From a virus, in the IMG/VR virus record IMGVR_UViG_3300004369_000642, positions 1-20,989 of that record: 20,989 bases of DNA, one strand, 5' to 3'. Below, one piece after another: positions 14,867 to 20,989 of the stretch. A program made the translations under genes and the position numbers. How positions within the stretch are numbered: the stretch's first letter is position 1; every line of letters begins with the position of its first letter. The notes below the pieces were generated by a model that was given only the letters and a program-made list of their open reading frames with translations, did no database searches and was not told the DNA's origin.

Positions 14867-15162
14867 TTGAATCTGGACCATATCCTGACGAGATGTTTGA
14901 TGAAGCAGAACGTCGTGAAAAAGAAAGGAAAAAAATCGAACACCCAGAAATTGCAGAAGTCGAATGGATCGACGATTGCTTTAGAGTTTATAAAACCAAA
15001 TATGGTATTTGGCACAGTGCTAAAAAAGACGGTACTGAACTTGTCACGGCACTCAGTGAAGAACTGTGTGTTAGAATGACACGTTTCTACCTCAAAGGTC
15101 TTCAAGATGGATGGGGAGAAACTCGTGTTCTTAATGATGGAATTGTTGGAGGAAAGCTTTGA
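14863..15162 (+). CDS. Unknown protein between gp55 and gp47 (99 aa)
   Basis: A small soluble protein: a very charged N-terminal helix (FDEAERREKERKKIEHPE, about 13-30), then a compact part with many aromatics (VEWIDDCFRVYKTKYGIWHSA) and a helix ending LKGLQDGWGETRV. The start forms an ATGA overlap with gp55 and the end overlaps the gp47 start, so all three are coupled. I recognise no family. Placement beside the late sigma factor could hint at a transcription partner, but I see no match to the gp33 co-activator. Confidence 0.8.
   Translation: MIESGPYPDEMFDEAERREKERKKIEHPEIAEVEWIDDCFRVYKTKYGIWHSAKKDGTELVTALSEELCVRMTRFYLKGLQDGWGETRVLNDGIVGGKL
15148..15153 (+). promoter_or_regulatory. Ribosome binding site deciding the TTG start of gp47
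   Basis: GGAGGA five bases before the TTG at 15159. This strong site and the need to keep the metal-binding DQH motif at residues 8-10 support TTG as the start. Confidence 0.8.
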
Positions 15163-16202
15163 CAGTAGCTCTTATCACCGATCAACATCTTGACGGTAGA
15201 AAAAACTCTCAAATTTTTTGGGATTATTTTATCAAATTTTATGATGATGTATTTTTTCCAACTCTAAAGAAAAATAACATCAAGACTATTATTGATCTTG
15301 GCGATACTTTTGATAATAGGAAAGGTATCGATTTTTCTGCATGGCATAGAATCAAGACAAGGTACTATGAAGTTCTTGCTGATATGGGAATCCATATTCA
15401 TATGTTGGTTGGTAATCATACAACATACTACAAGAACACAAATGCAATCAATACTCCATCACTACTTTTAGATACTTTTGATAATATCACTATCTATGAT
15501 GAGGTAACTGATGTTGAGATTGACGGCGGCAAGTTTACAATGCTTCCTTGGATCAATCAAGAAAATGAGAAAAAGGTATTAGAACATCTAAAGAATACTG
15601 ATTCCGATATTGTTTGTGGTCATCTAGAACTGAATGGATTTGCGGCTCTTCCTGGGCATGTCTTTAGTGGTGGATGGGACAAAGAAGTATTTTCAAAATT
15701 TAAAAGAGTATTTTCTGGACATTTTCACCATCAATCCTCCAAGGGTAATGTGACTTATCTTGGCAATCCGTATGAATTATTTTGGAATGATTGTGGAGCA
15801 AAAAGAGGATTTCATTTATTTGAACCATCAACTCTAAATTTAAAATTCTACAGAAACCCTTATAAGATCTTCAAAAAAATATTCTATAATGAAGACACCT
15901 GGGACAGTACTAGTTTTGATGCTTCTGAATATAAAAATTGTTATGTTAAACTAATTGTTGAAAACAAAAAAGAATCTATTTGGTTTGACCGTGTGGTAGA
16001 AAAACTCTATGATGCAGGAGTTCATGATTTAAAGATAATCGATGATACTGTAGTGAGTGATACTAATATGGAAAGTGTTGAGCACGAAGACACCCTCACC
16101 ACATTAAATAGATACATAGAAGATATAAATGAAGAACTTGACAAAAATGAACTTAAAACTATCATAAAGTCAATATACTTAGAAGCCTGTGAGGTTCAGT
16201 AA
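15159..16202 (+). CDS. 47: Recombination nuclease subunit gp47 (Mre11/SbcD-like)
   Basis: The phosphoesterase half of the gp46-gp47 complex, which resects DNA ends for recombination and degrades host DNA. It has 347 residues (T4: 339). Metal-binding motifs run in order: D8-x-H10, GD49 in IDLGDTFDNR, GNH at 85-87, a CGHLELNG histidine, and GHFHHQ near 187-191. The start is a TTG overlapping the previous stop as TTGA; the first in-frame ATG is well inside, after the first two metal motifs, and would ruin the enzyme. The stop shares one base with the next ATG. The partner gp46 lies one gene downstream. Confidence 0.95.
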   Translation: MTVALITDQHLDGRKNSQIFWDYFIKFYDDVFFPTLKKNNIKTIIDLGDTFDNRKGIDFSAWHRIKTRYYEVLADMGIHIHMLVGNHTTYYKNTNAINTPSLLLDTFDNITIYDEVTDVEIDGGKFTMLPWINQENEKKVLEHLKNTDSDIVCGHLELNGFAALPGHVFSGGWDKEVFSKFKRVFSGHFHHQSSKGNVTYLGNPYELFWNDCGAKRGFHLFEPSTLNLKFYRNPYKIFKKIFYNEDTWDSTSFDASEYKNCYVKLIVENKKESIWFDRVVEKLYDAGVHDLKIIDDTVVSDTNMESVEHEDTLTTLNRYIEDINEELDKNELKTIIKSIYLEACEVQ

Positions 16203-16477
16203 TGCATTACATTCTAACCATAGAAGGAAAAGAAAATGAAGGTGCTTATGCAGTGACTGCCCAAGACGGCAGCAAAATCCTTCAGATCTTTGAGGAGAGA
16301 GACGATGCAGAAAGGTTTGTTGTACAACTAGAAGCAATTGACCATCCTCCTATGACAGTCTATGAAATAGAATGTGAACAGGCCATTGCAGCATGTGAGA
16401 ATTTCGGGTATAATTACACCATAATAACCTCAGATGACTGTGTAATTCCAACACAAGAAGAATATGATTACATTTGA
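16202..16477 (+). CDS. DUF3110-like protein between gp47 and gp46
   Basis: A 91-residue protein. The segment IFEERDDAERFVVQLEAIDHPPMTVYEIECEQAIAACENFGY has the order of conserved residues I associate with DUF3110, a domain known from cyanobacteria: a DAER helix, an LEA followed by prolines, then an acidic stretch before a Cys-containing helix. Its function is not known. Its presence in both cyanobacteria and their phages suggests gene exchange with the host. It overlaps gp47 by one base and gp46 by 14, so it is made with the nuclease complex. A search against the DUF3110 profile would settle the family. Confidence 0.75.
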   Translation: MHYILTIEGKENEGAYAVTAQDGSKILQIFEERDDAERFVVQLEAIDHPPMTVYEIECEQAIAACENFGYNYTIITSDDCVIPTQEEYDYI

Positions 16478-18182
16478 AAACATTAGTTATAAAAATTTTC
16501 TTGCAGCTGGTAACACACCTATAAAATTAGATTTAAATGGCAGTGCAACAACATTGATTGTTGGTCAGAATGGTGCTGGTAAAAGTACTCTGATTGAAGC
16601 AATTGTGTTTGCTCTTTTCAATAAGTCTTTTAGAAAAGTAAATAAACAACAACTAATCAATTCCATTAACGAAAAGGACTGTTTGGTTGAAGTTGATTTT
16701 AGTATTGGTAAGAAAAAATATAAAGTTGTTCGTGGAATGAAACCCAACAAGTTTGAGATTTGGGTTGATGGTAAAATGCTAGATCAAGTTTCTTCTGTCA
16801 TTGATCAACAAAAGTACCTAGAACAAAATATCTTAAAACTAAATTACAAATCTTTTACACAGATTGTAATTCTGGGTAGTGCATCTTTTGTGCCATTCAT
16901 GCAACTTCCAGCTGCTGCACGACGAGAAATTATCGAAGATCTTCTGGACATTAGAATTTTCTCTACCATGAATGTCATCCTCAAAGACAGGATGAAAGTC
17001 ACAAATGAAGAGATAAAAGAAAATGAAAGAACGATTGCTTTTCTGAAAGATAAAGCACAAATGCAACAAAGTCATGTGCATCGTCTTGAGAAGTCTGCAA
17101 GAAAAACTCTAGATCAAAAAGAATTAAAGATTCGTGAGATCGAGAATAAGAATCTTAAGTTGGAAAAAATTGTAGAAGATATTCAAAGTCAATTAGATAA
17201 GTATACTCATGAACTATTAGACAATACGAGTATTGCTAATAAAATGAAATTATTAGAAAAACAAGTAACTACGAATTCTAATCTTATTAGTAGGATAGAA
17301 AAAGAAAAGTTGTTCTTTGAACAGAATGATACTTGTCCGAAGTGTACACAACCACTCTCCAATGAAGTCAAGACATATCATATTGATGAGAGTACAAAAA
17401 TTATTCAACAATCATCATTGTCTTTAGTAGAATTTAAAAAAGAAATAGACTCCCTAACTCTAGAGCTTGATAAGATTGCCAAAAACAATCAAACAGTGTC
17501 TTCTTATAATTGGGAAATTAAAAGTAATTTTGATGAGATCAAAAAGAACAATAAAATCATCAAAGAGATTCAAGAAGAGATAGATGATATTAGAAACAAT
17601 ACTCATGACATAGATTGTGAAAAGAAAAAGCTCACCGAGATTGCCACGGAGGGAATGACAATTCACAAGAGAACTAAAGATCTCAAAAAGAATAAGTCAA
17701 ACTATGACATTGTAACTTCTCTATTGAAAGACACTGGAATCAAGAGTCATATCATTAAAAAATATTTACCAGTCATGAACCAAATGATTAATAAATATTT
17801 GAAAGAACTTGATTTTTACGTCAACTTCACTTTGGATGAAGAGTTTAACGAAAGCATCAAATCTAGACACAGAGATGATTTTTCTTATTCCTCTTTCAGT
17901 GAAGGTGAAAAGATGAGAATTGATCTTGCTCTAATGTTTACATGGAGATCAATTGCTAAACTTAAGAATTCTGCGAATACTAATCTTCTAATTCTTGATG
18001 AAGTGTTTGATTCTTCGCTAGATGTTTCTGGTACAGATGAATTTTTAAGAATCATCAGAGGCGGTCAACCAGATACTAATATTTTTGTGATCTCTCATAA
18101 GAGTGAAGTTTTACACGATAAATTTGAAAGAGTGTTGAAGTTTGAGAAGAAGAAAAACTTTAGTAAGGTAGAAGTTATATAA
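16464..18182 (+). CDS. 46: Recombination ATPase subunit gp46 (Rad50/SbcC-like)
   Basis: SMC-type ATPase that drives the gp47 nuclease. It has 572 residues (T4: 560). The N-terminal Walker A GQNGAGKST is at 34-42, followed by two long coiled-coil arms (about 170-285 and 305-420) separated by the zinc hook CPKC at 291-294, which joins two complexes tip to tip. The C-terminal ATPase half has the SFSEGEKMRIDLAL signature near 478, Walker B NLLILDEVFDSSLD near 507-520 and the switch histidine in FVISHK. The start overlaps the preceding gene by 14 bases. It ends the gp55 operon. Confidence 0.96.
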   Translation: MITFENISYKNFLAAGNTPIKLDLNGSATTLIVGQNGAGKSTLIEAIVFALFNKSFRKVNKQQLINSINEKDCLVEVDFSIGKKKYKVVRGMKPNKFEIWVDGKMLDQVSSVIDQQKYLEQNILKLNYKSFTQIVILGSASFVPFMQLPAAARREIIEDLLDIRIFSTMNVILKDRMKVTNEEIKENERTIAFLKDKAQMQQSHVHRLEKSARKTLDQKELKIREIENKNLKLEKIVEDIQSQLDKYTHELLDNTSIANKMKLLEKQVTTNSNLISRIEKEKLFFEQNDTCPKCTQPLSNEVKTYHIDESTKIIQQSSLSLVEFKKEIDSLTLELDKIAKNNQTVSSYNWEIKSNFDEIKKNNKIIKEIQEEIDDIRNNTHDIDCEKKKLTEIATEGMTIHKRTKDLKKNKSNYDIVTSLLKDTGIKSHIIKKYLPVMNQMINKYLKELDFYVNFTLDEEFNESIKSRHRDDFSYSSFSEGEKMRIDLALMFTWRSIAKLKNSANTNLLILDEVFDSSLDVSGTDEFLRIIRGGQPDTNIFVISHKSEVLHDKFERVLKFEKKKNFSKVEVI

Positions 18183-18203
18183 GTAGAACTTATCTATTGG
18201 CTC

Positions 18204-18232
18204 TTGACTCCTTAGCGGTTTAACGATATTAT
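18204..18232 (+). promoter_or_regulatory. Sigma70-type promoter of the CobT-like gene
   Basis: TTGACT (18204-18209), a 17-base spacer, then TATTAT (18227-18232): five of six bases match in each hexamer. The spacer contains TAGCGGTT (18213-18220), also found in the cobS promoter. Transcription would start near 18240, with a leader of about 18 bases to ATG 18257. Confidence 0.82.
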
Positions 18233-18256
18233 GGCTGTATACCAAACGAGGTCGCC

Positions 18257-20431
18257 ATGAACCAAGGGGTCAAGACTAATCTTGCTAAACTTCTTGCCAC
18301 TGAAAATCTGGTGGTAGAACATAAGAATGTTGAAACTGCATCGTTTGATGTACGGAATCGAGTGTTGACTCTTCCGATCTGGGAGGTGAGTGATACTGTA
18401 TATGATATGCTTGTCGGCCATGAAGTCGGACACGCCCTGTATACTCCAGTGGAATGTGATGCTCCTGATGTTCCTGGTTCTTTCATTAACGTTGTAGAAG
18501 ACGCTCGTATCGAGCGTATGATGAAGACCACATATCCTGGTTTGAATAAATCATTTTCTCGTGGTTATAAAGAACTGAATGAGAAAGATTTTTTCGAGAT
18601 TAAAGACAAAGACCTTAAGAAAGAGTATAGTCTGATTGATAGGATTAATGTTTATTTCAAACTTGGCATTCACGATGTTACCTGCATCGTTCCCTTTGAT
18701 GTTGAAGAACAAGAATATGTAGAACTTTGCCGCAAAGCAGTTACGTTTGAAGATGTAATTAATGCTGCAGCTAAAATCTATGAGTTCATGAAGTCAAAGA
18801 AAACTGAGGATAAGAAACCAGATCAGGATGTATCTTTGGTTGATCAAGGTTCTTCTGGTACTTCTTCTCAACAAGTAGAAACTGAACCTTCACAATCCAA
18901 CTCAGAAGATTCTGATTCTAAAGAGTCTTCAGACAATACCAAGGGTAACGATGATACAGATCTTGATACTCCTAGTTATGATGGTGGACAGGCTGAAGAA
19001 GAAACTGTCGATGAGTTTGAAGTAAAAACTGAAGAATCTTTTAATCGTAATCAGAAACAAATTATTTCTGATGAGAAATGGGAGTATATTACTCCTCCAG
19101 TAGTTAATTGGGAAAATCACATTACCTACAACGACGAATATGTTGATGACATGTTGTCGCTAAAGGAAAAGATTTCAACCAAACATTATTTTTCTGGTTC
19201 TACTGCTGTTTTTTACGGTAGTCTTAGAATTGATCGGTGGAAAACTGAACTGAATACTTACATCAAAGAAAGCTCAAAGTCTGTCTCTTATCTTGTAAAA
19301 GAATTTGAGATGAAGAAGAGTGCCAAAGAGTACAATCGTTCTTTTGTTTCTAAGACTGGTGTTCTCGATACCAATAAAATTTATTCTTATCAGTGGAACG
19401 AAGATCTTTTTAAGAAGAGTAATGTAGTACCTTCTGGTAAAAATCATGGACTTCTTATGTTTGTTGATTGGTCTGGATCTATGTCAACCAACATCGTTGC
19501 CACGATGAAACAACTTCTGAATCTGGTTCAGTTTTGTAAAAAATCATCTATCCCATTTGAAGTTTATTCTTTTGTGGAAAATGGTTCTGAAGTATATGAA
19601 AGAATGAAAGGTGTTGATCGTTCAATCTCTGTTGGGATTGGTTATCGATTAATCCAACTGTTTTCTTCTCAGAGAGGATCTGCAAAAATTGATAAACAAA
19701 TTGAAGCAGCATGGATTCTCGTCAATGCATTGAAAGAAGATCTGATCACATATAAAGATGAAGATGGTCGGATGAAAAAATATGATATGGGTAGCACTCC
19801 TCTCAACGAAACTATTTTTTCTGCCATCTATCTTTATAACAAGTTTCGCAAGAACTTCTCTGTCGAAAAGGTAAACACCGTATTCCTGACAGATGGGGAA
19901 TCAAATCAACTTTGTTGTAATGTTGAACGATACAATGAACTCACCGACGAGAATTATATTGTTCGTCGTCCAGCAAATAGAATGTATGGTACATACATTA
20001 GTTTCCGTGATCCCAAATCTGGTTATCAACATCACAAACTTTGCGATCCTAGTTACAGTAACGGATATGCAGTTGGAGGAATTCACGTCACTGCTCATTT
20101 GATGGAATACTATCGATGGATGACGGGATCCAATTTGATTGGATATAGAATTTGTGATTCAATTCCATCTATGCTTCAGAAAGCTGGATCATATGATTAT
20201 GATGATTTTCGTAAAGAGTGGAAGAAAAATCAATACATCATTGAAAAAAATCTTGGATACAGTGAGTTGTATGCAATTAGAGTGAACAGTGATTTTGCTG
20301 GTGAAACTCAAGAGATCAATGCAAATTCTTCTTCGACCCAAAGTAAACTACGCAATGAATTTAAAAAACATTTGAAAGGGAAGAGCTTTAATAAGATCAT
20401 CTTATCTAAGTTCGTAGACCAAATCGCTTGA
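18257..20431 (+). CDS. CobT-like VWA protein with metallopeptidase motif
   Basis: A 724-residue protein. Residues 1-180 carry GHEVGHALYTP with HExxH at 55-59 and, 18 residues later, NVVEDARIE at 78-86. Together these look like the zinc site of a metallopeptidase, with Glu81 a possible third ligand. Residues about 181-260 are an acidic Ser/Asp/Glu-rich linker. The C-terminal half is a von Willebrand A domain with the metal-binding DWSGSMS (D404, S406, S408), STPLNET and VFLTDGES. Acidic linker plus C-terminal VWA is the layout of CobT, the partner of CobS in aerobic cobalt chelatase, and a cobS-like gene follows. Cyanophage homologues are often annotated only as peptidase. Ribosome binding: GAGG at 18248-18251. 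Target unknown. Confidence 0.85.
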   Translation: MNQGVKTNLAKLLATENLVVEHKNVETASFDVRNRVLTLPIWEVSDTVYDMLVGHEVGHALYTPVECDAPDVPGSFINVVEDARIERMMKTTYPGLNKSFSRGYKELNEKDFFEIKDKDLKKEYSLIDRINVYFKLGIHDVTCIVPFDVEEQEYVELCRKAVTFEDVINAAAKIYEFMKSKKTEDKKPDQDVSLVDQGSSGTSSQQVETEPSQSNSEDSDSKESSDNTKGNDDTDLDTPSYDGGQAEEETVDEFEVKTEESFNRNQKQIISDEKWEYITPPVVNWENHITYNDEYVDDMLSLKEKISTKHYFSGSTAVFYGSLRIDRWKTELNTYIKESSKSVSYLVKEFEMKKSAKEYNRSFVSKTGVLDTNKIYSYQWNEDLFKKSNVVPSGKNHGLLMFVDWSGSMSTNIVATMKQLLNLVQFCKKSSIPFEVYSFVENGSEVYERMKGVDRSISVGIGYRLIQLFSSQRGSAKIDKQIEAAWILVNALKEDLITYKDEDGRMKKYDMGSTPLNETIFSAIYLYNKFRKNFSVEKVNTVFLTDGESNQLCCNVERYNELTDENYIVRRPANRMYGTYISFRDPKSGYQHHKLCDPSYSNGYAVGGIHVTAHLMEYYRWMTGSNLIGYRICDSIPSMLQKAGSYDYDDFRKEWKKNQYIIEKNLGYSELYAIRVNSDFAGETQEINANSSSTQSKLRNEFKKHLKGKSFNKIILSKFVDQIA

Positions 20432-20456
20432 CCGCTGCTAGCGGTTCTGTTATACT
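20428..20456 (+). promoter_or_regulatory. Sigma70-type promoter of the cobS-like gene
   Basis: TTGACC (20428-20433), a 17-base spacer, then TATACT (20451-20456); five of six bases match in each hexamer. It overlaps the stop codon of the preceding gene. The spacer has a six-pair inverted repeat ACCGCT-GCT-AGCGGT (20431-20445) and the octamer TAGCGGTT (20439-20446). Confidence 0.85.
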
Positions 20457-20479
20457 GTACAAGTAATCAAGGAAACCAA

Positions 20480-20989
20480 ATGACCGTCTCTACCGAAAAA
20501 CTGATTGACACTCTGGTCTCTGAACATGGAACTATTGTAAATCGTTCCCAACTTCAACAGACTGCTTCTGAACTGGGTATCTCTTTGTCTACTATTATCA
20601 ATCGATTGTCTTCATATAAACAAGGTCGTGGTGTGTGGAATCTGACTGTTCAAGAGAAACTTGAACAAACCTATAATGCTCCTGCAGCTAATGTTACCGT
20701 TCGGGATAATTTTAACTTGATTCCTACTAAAGATGACAATTTTATCCCGTTCGGGAACTTTTCTGATCTGAAAAAGATCATTAAATCTGGAGTTTTCTAT
20801 CCTACCTTTATCACTGGTCTGTCTGGTAACGGTAAGACTGTTTCGGTTGAACAATCTTGCGCCCAACTAAATAGGGAGTTGATCCGAGTTAACATTACCA
20901 TTGAGACTGACGAGGATGATCTTATTGGTGGGTTCCGTCTTGTTAATGGCGAAACTGTCTGGCATAATGGACCCGTCGTGGAGGCTCTT
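20480..20989 (+). CDS. cobS: CobS-like AAA ATPase, 3' end outside window
   Basis: The frame is open from ATG 20480 to the last base (170 residues seen); AAGGAAACC precedes the start. Walker A GLSGNGKT is at 113-120, followed by RVNITIETDEDDLIGGFRL and VWHNGPVVEAL, the pattern of CobS/MoxR-type AAA ATPases that work with a VWA-domain partner. CobS drives cobalt insertion in aerobic cobalamin synthesis together with CobT and CobN. The partner-like gene is directly upstream; no CobN is in view. The first 60 residues look like a small helical, possibly winged-helix, domain (ELGISLSTIINRLSSYKQGRGVW) rather than a CobS start. Walker B and the arginine finger lie beyond the window. Confidence 0.88.
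   Translation, partial: MTVSTEKLIDTLVSEHGTIVNRSQLQQTASELGISLSTIINRLSSYKQGRGVWNLTVQEKLEQTYNAPAANVTVRDNFNLIPTKDDNFIPFGNFSDLKKIIKSGVFYPTFITGLSGNGKTVSVEQSCAQLNRELIRVNITIETDEDDLIGGFRLVNGETVWHNGPVVEAL

Noticed and set aside
18179-18193. Hairpin ATAAGT-AGA-ACTTAT at the gp46 stop
   Set aside because: A weak A/T stem with no T tract; not a convincing terminator.
20431-20445. Terminator after the CobT-like gene
   Set aside because: The six-pair ACCGCT/AGCGGT stem is not followed by a T tract and lies inside a promoter; more likely a regulatory palindrome or weak at best.

Overview
The window is a stretch of the conserved genome core of a T4-like myovirus, most likely a marine cyanophage infecting Synechococcus or Prochlorococcus. 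The evidence is the T4 gene order 17-18-19-20-67-21-22-23 followed by uvsY-uvsW-55-47-46. Typical cyanophage additions are also present: a cobS-type AAA ATPase, a DUF3110-like protein between gp47 and gp46, and a tail-completion-like gene directly after the capsid gene. All genes are on the + strand, nearly every boundary overlaps or is under 80 bases, and there is no gene-free stretch over 300 bases.

Layout. (1) Bases 1-1374 are accessory: the C-terminal part of a RimK-type ATP-grasp ligase, a staphylococcal-nuclease-type nuclease, and two tiny overlapping ORFs where T4 would have gene 16. (2) Bases 1377-11356 are the DNA-packaging and virion block: large terminase, a small zinc-ribbon protein, tail sheath, tail tube, portal, prohead core protein, prohead protease, scaffold and major capsid protein. 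An ATAAATA or CTAAATA late-promoter box precedes each of gp18, gp19, gp20, gp67, gp22 and gp23. A strong UUCG-loop terminator closes the block. (3) Bases 11434-14290 form a second late unit: a gp3-like tail protein, UvsY, UvsW and a small beta-rich (possibly Sm-like) protein. (4) Bases 14349-18182 are driven by a host-type sigma70 promoter: the late sigma factor gp55, an unknown 99-residue protein, gp47, a DUF3110-like protein and gp46, all chained by start/stop overlaps. (5) From base 18204 to the end lie a CobT-like protein (HExxH plus VWA/MIDAS) and a CobS-like AAA ATPase, cut by the window edge. Each has its own near-consensus sigma70 promoter, and both promoters carry the same TAGCGGTT octamer in the spacer.

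How it works together. The sigma70 promoters would let the host polymerase make gp55, the gp46/47 nuclease and the CobST-like pair before late transcription. gp55 then directs the polymerase to the ATAAATA boxes to make the virion parts, UvsY and UvsW. gp67, gp21, gp22, gp23 and gp20 build and mature the prohead, gp17 fills it, and gp18, gp19 and the gp3-like protein build the tail.

The best candidate for an under-described system is the 3' end: an AAA ATPase paired with a VWA protein that also carries an intact metallopeptidase-like motif. It looks more like a self-contained remodelling or protease machine than a cobalamin step.
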